Source of the DNA: Bombardia bombarda
Taxonomy: Eukaryota > Ascomycota > Sordariomycetes > Sordariales > Lasiosphaeriaceae
DNA: 64,000 bases
NCBI GenBank assembly: GCA_030512295.1
Contig: JAULSR010000002.1
Span: 558,001-622,000 of the forward strand
Reading direction: 5' to 3'
Shown here: in pieces, positions 21,918 through 33,067 of the stretch
Position numbering within the stretch: the first letter of the stretch is position 1
Layout: every line of letters starts with the position of its first letter
Translations under genes and position numbers: made by a program
Notes under the pieces: generated by a model
Seen by the model: only the letters and a program-made list of their open reading frames with translations
The model's database searches: none
Told to the model about the DNA's origin: nothing

Positions 21918-22705
21918 TTTCAGGGTCGGACACCACTAGGCTGATTTGGGAAGGCCGGACAATTAGTAAGGGGTAGGATGGGTAAAAACGAAGCGATGCG
22001 CTATGGGAGCGTCTCAGGCCGAGAGGGTTGACGGATGGTGGGATTCACCCACTCTCGAAGTAGACGTTTAGGAACTGGGAGAGCGATGGCTCAGAGGACA
22101 GAGAAATGGAGACCGAGTGAGGGACGTGAAGGCTTTTATGAGACTCCTGGGGGAAAGAGGAAGAGAAGGGGGCGGGGACTGGTGGTCCCTATTTTGGGAC
22201 ACAGGTGGCCCAAAACTGTTCCCTCGCGAAAAGTTGACATTTTGAACTTTCGCAAATCCATTGAGTCGCAGAGCACTGCCCACTTGTCTAAACCAAGTTT
22301 GGCGGCCTCCCTGACCATGTCCTGAGTAGCGCCTGAGCACACCTGAGCAGCGCCTGAGCAAGGCAGTAAGGGGTGGTGTGGGTGACTGGGGGTTGGTGAG
22401 GGCAACTCGTGCGTAAAACAACACACATTCACCGCTCAGGAAGCGCCGTTTTCCTCCGATAGCACCCGCACTCAGGCACCCGCGCCCATTTTGGCAAAGC
22501 AAGGTGCTGTTCGGACACTTGTGGCAACATTGAACTTGGATTCGCTCCAACCAAGACCATCGTTGCAACGCTTCCTTTGCACCGTCAATCGACATCTAGC
22601 TTTATATCGAGGCATGCCTCGCTGCTCCTCTTTGCTCAGCCGTTATTTTGCTGTCCCAGTCCAAGTCACCCTCACGCACGGTACTTCCACGCGGTTCGTC
22701 TCACG
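21918..22705. other. Captain upstream region, probable element boundary
   Basis: It holds the captain promoter and the right-most palindrome-like words (TGGTCCCTATTTTGGGACAC and GGCCCAAAACTG at about 22180-22222). CCTGAG words cluster here: four direct at about 22320-22357 and two inverted at about 22433 and 22470. Subterminal repeats of this kind would suit transposase binding, but no terminal repeat or target duplication could be fixed. Confidence 0.45.
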
Positions 22706-24161
22706 ATGCCGGGTGGTCGCCACAGCCTCCCGCTCAGAGGCCGGCGTCAGCAGCAGCCCTTATCAAGCAAAGCGCGTGCTAAAAGGGAGGCTACGAAGCT
22801 GTATCTTGGCAAATATGCTTACCTTCGCGGCGTCTCCCTATCTGAACAAGCACCCGTTCTTGCCGTCTCGTCCAAGTTCAGTAAGGGCGTGGACCCCGGA
22901 AACGTCAACATTAGCCAGGACCAGTTCCTAGGGCTCACTTCGGTTTACGTCCGCATTTATCAGGTGCCCGAGACGACCCGAGAGCGCCTTACAAAGTGGT
23001 ACGAAGCAAACGAGCCTCTTGTCAAGAGCTATGGAAATACCGAGTTTTGGCATACTCGTCAAGAAGACCATCGTCTTGGCTTGGCCCCGAGACCGAGCGG
23101 TATCCCACCTGGAGCGACAACTGTCAGATCAACACAGACCGAAGCGGAGGAAGCCGCCGTCCATATTGTGCCGATAAGTTCTGGTAATACTCAAGATTCC
23201 CTTGTTCTTCGCAGTCTCCAGAATCTAACCATACCATCTAGGAGATGCAGTCCCAAACCATGAGCAAAGCCTGATTGTCGCACCTCGAGCCTTCTGCACC
23301 GTTACACCAGCAGCACGGTTTCCCCGGTCCCTTGTAAACACGAGACCAGAACTCGTCAGCTGGTCACAACAAGGCTTTTTGGCCAACGAGCTCCAAGCCG
23401 CCCGAGAGTCGCTCAAGACGATGCACTGGTGGTTCGACCAAGCCTCACAGACGGTCGACAATGCCGATCCTCTCAAGGAAGTCTTGATGGTCATGACCAA
23501 GAGGGCCGACAATGACCTCGAGCGAGTCTCTCAGGCGGTTGAAGTCTCGTCCGCCCTGATGGAAGAGCTTCGTTCTTCTACAGCTCTGCAGAAAAACACA
23601 AAGAAGCGACAGATCAGCGGCAACAGTGAGGATGGCGAAGACTACATTCCCAATACCGAGGAGGAGGAAGAACAGGAAGAAACCAACCAGCGGATCCTAG
23701 TCAAGAGAGCAAGAATCCATCCAACCTTTGCCCGCTCCCAGGGTCTGGATTTGAGCCCGGTGACACCTGCCAACAACCGTGGGCCGGAGCCTCTGACAAT
23801 GAGCCCAGAAACCCCAGCTCAGCCCCGTTTGGCCAGCCCCCAACGTCAGCTTCCTTCATCAGCGTCCTCTTCGACTTCGAGCATCACCGAGCTTAAAGAA
23901 ATCTGTGTCGCTGTCGGAGGAGCTCCTGACGCCCGGCCAGAGCGCCCGTCGCAGCACAACCGTACCAACTCGCTGAGTAGGACGCCGTTCCCGCTTCGCT
24001 CTCTCAGACAGCCTCGTTCCAGCTATTCTGCTCGCTACACCGTCGAGAATGATGGAACAGATCAGGAAAATGAGGGGGAAAATACAAGGGAGAAGGACTC
24101 GGCCATCAGCGATGATGGCTCAGAGGATCTTGAAGATGTGGATGGACATCCGCGATACTAG
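22706..24161 (+). CDS. Hypothetical protein with basic N-terminus and acidic tail
   Basis: Two exons, 22706-23183 and 23242-24161, with a 58-nt intron (gtaata...tctag), encode 465 residues. The N-terminus is basic (RGRRQQQPLSSKARAKREATK). A folded-looking segment follows (YLRGVSLSEQAPVLAVSSKF, LTSVYVRIYQVPETTRERL). The middle has helical sequence (LANELQAARESLKTMHWWFD), and the C-terminal third is low in complexity with acidic runs (EDYIPNTEEEEEQEE) and KRAR-type basic words. This suggests a nuclear protein, but no domain was recognised. Start 22706 was chosen because upstream in-frame sequence is not protein-like. It is the first gene beyond the captain; whether it belongs to host or element is unresolved. 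Confidence 0.68.
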
Positions 24162-26271
24162 GTTCGGCAGAATAGCCGAGAGTAAGGAGCAAGGAGTAAC
24201 AGTTGTAAGATGAATGGGAGGTTGACAGCGGAGAGGGAGTGTAGGGTAGTTTGGGATTGATAAAATTTGTGTTGATATTCTGTAGACAAAATAGATAGCC
24301 TGTAGATCATCAGGTGCTGGACGATTTTATACACAGAACGACAGCGGCAGAAGATTCGCAGGCTCGGGATGGAGTACAGAATTAATCTATGAGCCAGGTT
24401 TTTTGAGACAGATACCACATCACATGTCTCCTTGACCGCGTCCTCTTTGCGATTGAATGACTTGATTGGTGGTTGGCGAAGGAGTCGGCGACGAGGTTGT
24501 AAGCAGTAGACTTAGTTGGGCTGGGTTAGGGAGAATGAATGTGTCATTCCACTTTTTTCTAGATGATCACGATGCGATGTTTTCATGCCAGACATTTTCG
24601 ATGTGCGAGACATTCTCAACGCCTTGAATGTGCCAATGAACGAATTTTCTACGTAGCGTCCTTTAACCACGCTAGCCAAGGAAATAGCTCAAGAACATAG
24701 GCAAGTAGCGGCTTCCTGCGCTGCCTGTCCTCTTCCCACAGGGTGCCCAACTGAGAATGCAGTTCGCTAGAGAAATCAATCAGCCCGAGGCCGTCCGTGG
24801 AAGGAGCGTCCCATCCATGAGCCTACACTAGGTGCCTACCTTAGGTACCTAAGACCTACCTTAATAAACAATTTCAAGATTCTCGCTTATCGATTACGAT
24901 AAGGTCCAAGGGTTCTGCTCGTTTTCTTACCTCTTCAACAACCGGCCCGATGCGGGCCACGACGACATACGGTACCTTGGTAGCAGACGACTGACTGCCC
25001 AGGCCCGAAACCGAGAATCAAGGCCTGAGATGGGATGACGGGGCACCCCGGCGAGGGAGGTAAGTATTTATTAAATCCCAGGGCGTGCAACGCAAGCGAA
25101 GAGGCTCCTCAATACTCAAGCGCGACACTAAAGATGACGATTCGGGCGACGTGCAGCCTATCATTCCCCCGAGCTACATCATCTTGACTACACATTTCGA
25201 TCCTGCACCTGCTCCAATGGGACAACATCGCCCCCAGCCGCCTGAGCCCGCCAGCTACCTTAGTCCAGCCCAGCGCCACCCTTAATCGACGCCGCGTCCC
25301 CTGGATTTGTGAATCTTGCACCCGGTTGAAACCGAAGTTTGGTCAAAAGTTTTTTTCCCCAAGTGGTTATCGAACTGATGACGGCGTCTGTGGGGTCCAC
25401 AACCAGGTAGACAGCCATGAACCTCCACTCTGGTTCAGAGTGAATTCGACGATTAAGCTACCAGGAGCTAGCTAAGAGCTAACTCATCTGCTAATAGTCT
25501 TCCTAACGACACCCGACAATCAGATGGTGCTCACCGCGCAACACCATCGCCAAGAGTCGACCAAAGGTTTAGCGTGGATGACCTGGACTCCCCTCTCCTG
25601 AGAAATAAAAAAACGCGCCATCGGTTATCACTTTCCTCACAAGAACCGGCAAATTGGGTCTTCAGGACCGGGAGGCCTTGAGCATGCGAGTCCGAGCGCA
25701 GGCAAGGGCCGCGGAGCATACGAGGCATCCTATTTGACGGTGGCTGTGGAGATGTCAAGATACGGCTGAACTTGACCAGACGCAGTAAGGCGAGAAGCGG
25801 CGCAATGGGGAGCTAGCTTGACCGGTCAACACTAGCCTTGCGGCTGGTGGAGTCGGGATCGATCATCCAAGTTCCCGGGGAGACGGGTCAACGAGATCGT
25901 GTTCCGCGAGATTTCAGTTTCCCTGCTTACCTGGTGGACATACGGGTACGGATTAGCTGCGGACGAACATCCTGGGTCGCCTGGTTGCTGGTCCAAATGG
26001 ACCATGGACCACATGGAATGGCGCTTTTCAGCCTTTGCATCTGCTTCTTTTCACTTCCAACTTCTGGCAGGTGCTCGTCCTTCAGTGTCTTGCCTTTCGA
26101 CGCGCTAGACGCGCGACCTCTTTGACGTGAGGACGTATCGACCAACACTGGAGAAGGACCCATAAGATCTACCGATCCCAGCAGGGAAAACCTAGACCAC
26201 AGGGTCCTCCCATAACTTCTTCATGTCTTGGATGCTCTCCCGACAGGTCTAGGACTACCGCGTCGCGCACC
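24162..26271. other. Intergenic DNA, no gene recognised
   Basis: About 2.1 kb without a convincing gene. The first cluster of the host-type TACCTAGGTA motif appears at about 24830-24870 (GGTGCCTACCTTAGGTACC). Confidence 0.5.
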
Positions 26272-27602
26272 ATGGTTTCCTATATCGATGCTCGGACGAA
26301 CCTACGAGGTATCACCAACGTAGCTGTCATATGGCTTTTGGTCATCTTCTCCGCCGTCTTCCTCGGGCTTCGAGTTTACTGCAAACTCGCTCGTCGGCGA
26401 TCGCTCTGGTGGGATGATGCTTTCGCCATTGCCGCATGGGTATGTCAGCTTTCCATACTCTTAACATCAGGTTCATCGCCTGACCCAGCTGACCGACCAC
26501 GCCGACTCAGATTTTCCTCACGACGAGCGTCGTGTTCATCACAATCTGCATGATGCTCGGATTCGGGCTACACATTCATCAAATACCAAAGGAAAACTTC
26601 GCTCCTATGGGTATTATGAGCAACATCGTCGGCTTCTTTTCCATCCTGGGCGTGGCCCTTAGCAAGACTTCTTTCGCTGCTACTCTGCTGAGGTTAACGG
26701 ATGGCTGGACCAAACGTTTTGTCTGGTTTATCCTAATCACCGCGAACACTAGCCACTTCTTCAGCGCCCTGTTTATCTGGGTTAGGTGCAACCCCGTAGC
26801 CAAAGCATGGGACCCACTGCTTCCAGGCACCTGCTGGCCATTTTCTGTTACTGTCAAATACGGTATCTTTGTTGGAGGTGGGCAAAGCAGTATCCTAATC
26901 CCCACGGCTGCACCAGGTTGCTGACATATAACCGACTATAGCCTGGGCTACTTTTTGCGATTTCGCCCTTGCCCTTCTACCGTGGAGAATCCTCATGAGA
27001 TTCCACATGTATCGAAGAGAGAAAGTTGGGGTTGCGATAGCAATGAGCATGGGTGTCATGTATGTGCTCGTCTCCAGAACGAAATACCAAGTCGCACACT
27101 TGTCGATGCTGACGATACACCTATCTACTAGCGCTGGGATAACCAGCATCATCAAATGCACCACGCTTCACCTCTTCCAGAGTGAAGATTTTACCTGTGA
27201 GAATGGTCAATCGCAAACAAGATAGCCCCGCTAACGAATCGAGTAGACGATGCATCACTGCTGGTTATTTGCGGCTCTGTCGAAGTTGCTTGTACCATTA
27301 TGGCCGCCTCAATACCTACCCTGCGATCTCTCTTCATCTCAACCGAAAGGCCACCCCGGATGCCGAGCCTACAATTCAACATTTCACCCCCGACCACTGC
27401 GAACTTGAGCCATCCATGGATGGAGTCGAACGAGAGAATAGACGACAGAAGCGACAAAAGCATTCTCGGTAGACAAGCGAGCAGCAATAGAGCCGCTGCC
27501 CCAACCGATAAATCGACTTCTGGTCACCATATCGAGAGGCATGATTCTGGTGCGGGCGCGCTCGTGTACGAACTGAAGCCTGTTCGCAATGCAAATGGAT
27601 AG
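26272..27602 (+). CDS. PTH11/rhodopsin-type integral membrane protein
   Basis: Five exons, 26272-26439, 26511-26877, 26942-27059, 27132-27196 and 27247-27602, with consistent phases and clean splice ends, encode 357 residues. Hydrophobic segments alternate with short loops as in the fungal rhodopsin/PTH11-like seven-helix family: AVIWLLVIFSAVFLGLRVY, a WWDDAF motif, FITICMMLGFGLH, LGVALSKTSFAATLLRL, FFSALFIWVRCNP, DFALALLPWRIL, then GITSIIKCTTL and VEVACTIMAASIPTLR. The conserved cysteine of RCNP and the KTSFA helix are typical. The C-terminal 95 residues are a hydrophilic tail. Members are proposed plasma-membrane sensors; the ligand is unknown. Confidence 0.82.
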
Positions 27603-29471
27603 GGTACAATTCTGTCACTGGCAATACACATGTTAAAGGTTGACCATGCTCGACAAACGACGCACCACACTACCTTGAGCGACACTTACCGAAAAGGGAG
27701 TGCCGTCACTACAACGGGTAGAAAGTCAGCTCTCCTCGTCTAGGAATCGATAAATTCGACCCCGGCTGAGCCACAAGAGTTGACCGTCCTGGCCATACAC
27801 CCACCAGTTATAGATCACGCCTACTTCAATGAGTGATTCAACAAACAGCACCACAGTGGCTGCCAAGCCGAGCAACCAGCACAGGAACGGCACCGCCTGA
27901 CTGATATCACGGCAACGCTCCGCAAAAAGCTGCTGCATCGAGTTCAATATGGGGTCGCTGGCGCAAACGCTGGCCTTGCCTTTACTCGAGAGGGATCCGG
28001 CTTCGGGTAGTCATCCGGCCTAAGGGCTTAGACACCATCCCGCGACGATAGCAAGGCCATTCCTCACTTCAGCGTATTCTCCCCTGTGTCGACCATGGAC
28101 CAATGATGGCACCTATGAGGGATCGGAAGAAATAGAAGGAATGACTGGGAGGATATGGTGCATAATCTGCAATCAAGTCAATGTTGTTAGTATTGGGTCT
28201 CGCGGCTGTTTGATAGGACTTGGCAATGACGTCACCCAGCATCAGCAACAGCTGCTCGCATTCGCATATGACATTGCGGCGAAGCCTACCCCTTCGGGCC
28301 TAGGCTCTTTGCATTATAAAAGGAAAACATAGTTACATATTTAGTTATTTAATATTATCAGAAAAACAACACATCAAATATATTAAAAAACATTTCATGT
28401 TCTGGAGCTGAGCTGCTGGCATTTGAACCTGAACGAAATGATAATAGCTTGCCTAGGAGCCCCTCATAAGCACGGTCTGGGACTGGCTCCCGACTACCCC
28501 GATGGGAAGAGACAAACAGACACAGATAAGCAGCTGGTGATTGCCACGAGAAGGAGAAACCATTGGCCGTCGTAGCCTCCTCCCTGGTTAAGGCCCCTTA
28601 ATTGCGCGCGGTTCCGCCTGACTCAGTTCAGGTTCACGTGTCGCATCTAGGATAGGCTAATTGAGGGGGCTGGGAGTTGGCAGGGAAGACAGTCTCGATG
28701 AAGTAAGTTGTCATCGTCGATGTTTGTTGTTTTTCTTCCGTTGTTACTCTTTCACGACGTGTTGTTGTTTGCAATCGTTTGTCATTGTTGCTGTCAATAG
28801 CGCTTCGGGCCCTCTTTGGACGAGGCCACGTTTGCATCCGTTTTGAGATCCGCCCACGACCTTTCGTGTTGACTACCTACCGAGCCATGCATGGTATTGG
28901 CTAGTCTATATTTTTTGCCTGTTTTTCACCCGTATGCTGTACCGTGCTAACAACCACGACGGGACTGGCATATACGCAACATTCCCCCAGCTGAGCGCCA
29001 AACCTCGAGAAGCAAGCATCACACCGAAGCAAAATGGCTTTGAAACGTTATCAGTTTATTCCTCCACAAATTATTAGCTCTGTGCACTATGTAGATGAAT
29101 GTTTCTAAGGTTTGGGTGTTATTGTACTACTAACTCGGCCAGTATCAACTCATTGCCTCGATGAGTGGCTGGGTTTGCTGACTTGGGGGCATTATTTATT
29201 AGCGAGGGAATAAGTGTCATCTCGTTGCGATAACGTATAAAGGTTTGTCACCCGACTGAGAATAATTAGCATCTTCTAATTCCCCCCATAACACCCAGCA
29301 GCACCCATCTTTCCTCACAGACCTCACAAAACAACAATATCCCTCCACCAGCCAAGTTTCGGCACGCTCATACTGAACATTAGCAATCACGGCCAACATC
29401 ACGAAGAAATTACAACAACCTTACCGATATGGCTGCAAACGCAATGACCCTGCCCGGAAGAACGGGATGAC
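27603..29471. other. Intergenic DNA with upstream copy of a tandem duplication
   Basis: No gene was recognised in the first 1.3 kb. From about 28915 the sequence (CCTGTTTTTCACCCGT, ACCGTGCTA, AATGGCTTTGAAACGTT) matches 30665-30760, so the promoter region of the vWA-like gene was duplicated along with the gene. TATAAAGG lies at 29236-29243. Confidence 0.55.
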
Positions 29472-30104
29472 ATGACGAGCACCATGGCTTCCTCTCCAGA
29501 ACAGGCTAGTCTCAACCTTACATCCAAGATCATTTGTTTTATTCAGTGCTCCCCCTCCATGTCGAAACCAGCAGACCCCGATGAAATGGATAAATCATGT
29601 TTGGATGCCGCCGAAATGATTGTCGCTAGTCTCATCGAGAACCTACCAGACACTGCCTACTGCTACTTTACAAGCAACAAAGATGATCCACGGGTCGGCG
29701 AAGGTCTCGGGGAGATGCTGGATCGCTACTACTCCAAGCCGCTCATGGAAAAGCGCGAGATTGAAGCCTCGTCATTTCTCATAATCGCCGACCGCTATGA
29801 TCCAGAGATTCCCGACATCATTAAAAAGGCACGCAATGATGCCCTTGTTATCCCCGAGAAAGATTCTTTTCCAGTAATTCAAATTGCGTGTCTCTTGATG
29901 ACCGAGGAACCGGAGGTGATCCGGCTATACAAGAAGCTCGACGAGATTGATGGCTGTTCAGTCGGTGTCAAGACCTATAGGCAGAGTATGGAGATTGCCG
30001 ACACGAAACGCATGATGGGCGAACAAGAGAGTACCCAACAGACGGGTGACGGTCAAGAGGGTACTAAGCCCGTGGAGGACGAGGAAGAGACTACAGAAAA
30101 CTGA
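29472..30104 (+). CDS. vWA-like protein, tandem copy 1
   Basis: An intronless frame of 210 residues; the ATG at 29484 has the stronger context (CACCATGGCT) and may be the true start. The sequence resembles a von Willebrand A fold: a hydrophobic strand and metal-site loop (IICFIQCSPSMSKPAD), helix (CLDAAEMIVASLIENL), strand (TAYCYFTSN), VGEGLGEMLDRYY, strand (ASSFLIIADRYDP), and FPVIQIACLL. The metal-site aspartate is replaced by glutamine, unlike copy 2 (LDCSSTMS), so metal binding is doubtful here. The tail is acidic. Function unknown. Confidence 0.62.
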   Translation: MTSTMASSPEQASLNLTSKIICFIQCSPSMSKPADPDEMDKSCLDAAEMIVASLIENLPDTAYCYFTSNKDDPRVGEGLGEMLDRYYSKPLMEKREIEASSFLIIADRYDPEIPDIIKKARNDALVIPEKDSFPVIQIACLLMTEEPEVIRLYKKLDEIDGCSVGVKTYRQSMEIADTKRMMGEQESTQQTGDGQEGTKPVEDEEETTEN

Positions 30105-30941
30105 AGCCATGTATATGGCAATCAGTAGGTATTTCTGACGTGGAGCTGTTTTAGATAGGGTTCGAATCTGTCCGAATATGGTGGTACAAAGGCAGGAACA
30201 TAGGAGCATGGTACTTTATCATCAACATCACGTTTTCTCTCTTTCTTCTCTGAACAATGGCTGACCTTCTTAGCTCAAAGTATCACACAGTTCAAGACAC
30301 GCGCTCTTTTCTCTCCAGGTTCATGACACAATGAGATAAGTAGATATGCAAGATGATACTATTATTATACCCTAAGTTTAGCTGGCTTATATTACTTAGT
30401 CGAGGTGACCATGAGTATCCAGGTCTGCCAGTCGTGCGCACCCATATTGTTTCCAATGTCGACTGCCGAGTTTCTCGCGCTTGCTAAAAAGACGGACGAG
30501 GAGGTGAAAAGTCCCAGCTGACGAGCACGACGGCGAGCATGTCGCAGCGCTAACGATGTGCGTGTCGCTCTCGGATAGTTAGGTATCCTTGCTTTTGACA
30601 TGCAGTTTTCTACTGCCTTACTCTTTTCTTTGGCAATCTTTGAATGATACTATTGGCTGTACCCTCCCTGTTTTTCACCCGTGTTTATACCGTGCTAGTA
30701 AACAAGAGCGGCATATCTTCAGAAGAAAAACTTGCACAGCCGCCAATGGCTTTCGAAACGTTTTCGGTTTCTGCTTCTACAGACCATTGGTCCTCTTTCC
30801 CGCAAAGATCCATGTTCATAGAGTTTGGACGTTTGTGCTCCTCGAGTAGCGCCAATATGTACTCTTGATGAGTAGCTGAGGCTTTGACTTGTAGATCCGT
30901 GTCATTGGTCTTGCAGTTGAGTGTGACTTGATGTGACCACC

Positions 30942-30949
30942 TATAAAGG
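30942..30949 (+). promoter_or_regulatory. TATA box of vWA-like copy 2
   Basis: TATAAAGG, 130 bp upstream of the start at 31072, followed by a CCCCCGACTG word similar to CACCCGACTG after the TATAAAGG of copy 1 (29236-29243). Confidence 0.55.
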
Positions 30950-31071
30950 CCCGTCCCCCGACTGTTAAATCATATCAGTGACCAGCATTTCCTAGCACAC
31001 AAATCCCACAGAGCAATAGATACCTGCCTATCATCCAAACTTCTTCACGCTCACACGCATCATCTTCAATC

Positions 31072-31765
31072 ATGGCCGATACTACAGAAGTCCCTGCCGA
31101 CACCACAGAAGTCCTTACCATTAAGTCCATGCAATTTGTGATGAACCGGATTCAAAACTTTGGGCAAATTCCCAAACTCACCTTTGCTCTTGACTGCTCG
31201 TCCACCATGTCGGAAGCAGCAGACCCCAATAAGAAGGACGAGTCCCGATTCGACGCCAGCAAAAGCCTTTTCAAAAATCTCGCCAAAGCCCCATTAAATG
31301 CTACCATTTGGATCAGCGCGAAGGGAAATCAGGATTCCAGACGTGACCCGACTCCAGTTCCCGTCAGATCCGGTATCAGATCCGACGCCGGCCTCATTGC
31401 ACATCTTGAAACTCTTACATGTGTGGGAGAGCCAAACATCAGCGGCGGCCTCCGCCAGATCCTGGACATCTACACCGGTGAGCTCAAGCAAAAGCCCACG
31501 ATCAGAGGCCTCGGCCTTGTCATGGCTACCGCCAGCTATGATGCACAGATTGTCAACATCATAGACATCGCAGTACTGTTTGTGTCTTTACATATCAGGA
31601 AGTGCGGGACATGAATAGTCGTAGCATCGATCATCTGCATCGAGAGATTACGCACGGTCTGCCAGGTTACACGGTCTGCCAGGTTACACGGTTGACGAGG
31701 AGGTGAAGGACAAGGAAGAGAGCATCCAACAGGTGGAGGGCGGGCAAGAGAGTATTGAGAATTGA
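31072..31765 (+). pseudogene. vWA-like protein, tandem copy 2, 3' part decayed
   Basis: The frame from 31072 runs 180 residues to a stop at 31612-31614. It keeps the vWA metal-site motif that copy 1 lost (FALDCSSTMSEAAD) and aligns with copy 1 through VGEPNISGGLRQILDIYT and ATASYDAQIVNII. After that, the roughly 70 residues present in copy 1 are missing. The acidic tail reappears out of register at about 31690-31765 (DKEESIQQVEGGQE, compare EQESTQQTGDGQE). A 17-bp direct duplication (31654-31687) lies just before the tail. It is either a decayed gene or a shortened product. Confidence 0.55.
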
Positions 31766-33067
31766 ACTCTTGTACATAGGTAGCCATTACTATTATGCGG
31801 CGTTTACTTTGCAGAGCTGTTCTGAACAGGGCCCAGTCCGTCTCGATGTGGCGGCAGAAAGGCAGGAATGCAGAAGAAATAATTATTTCTTGTTCTTCTT
31901 TTCTCGTGCAACGAGATTGTTCTTGAATTATCCCAACTTTCATATTTTCTGAGCTGGACTGAAGTGCCAGAACACCAACATTCAGGTATTCAGTTACTTC
32001 CTCAAACAAGCCGAGCTCTCTGCCCGGCGTATTCGGGAAATCGATCCAAATAAGCTTGTGGTGGTCGATCGCAATTCCATTAGCTCGGTGCGTCGCCCAT
32101 GATCTTCGGGCACGTTTTGATGTTTCACAGGTTCGCAAGCAGCCGGGTAAATGTCGTGATCGTGAAGATCTGCCGTTTGTGCTCGGGACTCCGGAATCAT
32201 GCAACTACCAAGTACCACAACCCCGGGAAATGCGGCATTTGCCCGCCTTTCTTGCATGATCAGTAGGTTCCTTAGGTACCTGCCAAGACCATTCACCCAT
32301 TTGATCCTCCCCCCACCCAAGACGAAATTCACCCAAACTTTCTCTTCTTGCGATTCCCACGATTGATCTGCTTGTAATTCTTCCTATTTGAAAGGGAAAA
32401 TAAGCAAATAAACCAATCATTGCAGCCTCCCCGTACTTTCCATGTCTTTACGTAACCGAGTCGGTTTTTGCTTCCTACCCCAGATCCAAAACAGGAAGTT
32501 CGTCCAGCCCATCGTGCTTTTGGGAGCACGTCATATGGCGCGAATAGCTTCAGGGTTCGAATGCGGAGTGTGGGCCGTGCACCGTACATGACAATTGACG
32601 GTTGTCACGCCGGTCACGGTAGCATTGGCTGTCCCTGTCCCTGGGCCCGGCCCCAATCAAGAAAAGATGTCCCTCCCGCTCCCCAACATTGCTATATGTA
32701 AGGTACATTGCGTATATGCACCTTAGGCAGAATGGGGGGGGGGGGAGGAGGAAATGGGGATGTATTATAGATCCGCCCTGGGGAAGACACGACATACTTC
32801 CTTGTTGATATTATACCACTAACCTGCCTTGAGCTACGGGCACTCGAGGGGGGGCCCATCACGGTTCTCATCCTCCGTCCTGAGTCGTCTATATAAGCCG
32901 ACCCACGCCCGCCCTCATCTTCCTCGGCGGACCTGTCCTTGGTGTTTCTGGCTCATCAGCTTCGGTATTCCTTCCCCTTGGATCCTCGAGCTCTTCACTC
33001 TGCAGTCGGTATCTCGTGCTGTACTACCCAGCCTCCCTCAAGTTCCTCTGGCTTGAGCTCCATCACG
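31766..33067. other. Intergenic DNA, no gene recognised
   Basis: A G12 run lies at 32734-32745 and TAGGTACC-type words at about 32268-32280. A TATA-like TATATAAG near 32890 probably serves the oxalate decarboxylase gene. Confidence 0.5.

Larger units (their letters stand above)
1..22300 (-). mobile_element. Putative degenerate Starship, captain-proximal portion (left end outside window)
   Basis: A block of accessory genes ends on the right with a minus-strand DUF3435 tyrosine recombinase, the gene family that mobilises Starships. Known Starships carry the captain at the 5' end reading inward and often carry DUF3723 and NLR genes as passengers; a DUF3723 gene and TPR remnants of an NLR-like gene are present here. 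The block also holds two tandem-chromodomain modules, two DUF3716 proteins, a sirtuin, a pseudokinase and a LINE fragment. A CCCA-N4-TGGG palindrome family is spread through its intergenic DNA and not seen to the right. The right limit is inferred to lie between 21917 and 22706; no target-site duplication or terminal repeat was identified, and the left end lies beyond position 1. The captain carries several stops, so the copy is probably immobile unless helped in trans. Confidence 0.6.

Noticed and set aside
27726..27947. Small membrane-protein frame on the minus strand
   Set aside because: It has one hydrophobic stretch but no start context and no recognisable family; too weak to list.
30140..30180. 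tRNA T-arm-like GGTTCGAAT
   Set aside because: No acceptor stem, anticodon arm or CCA-side pairing around it; the similar word at about 32551 also fails.
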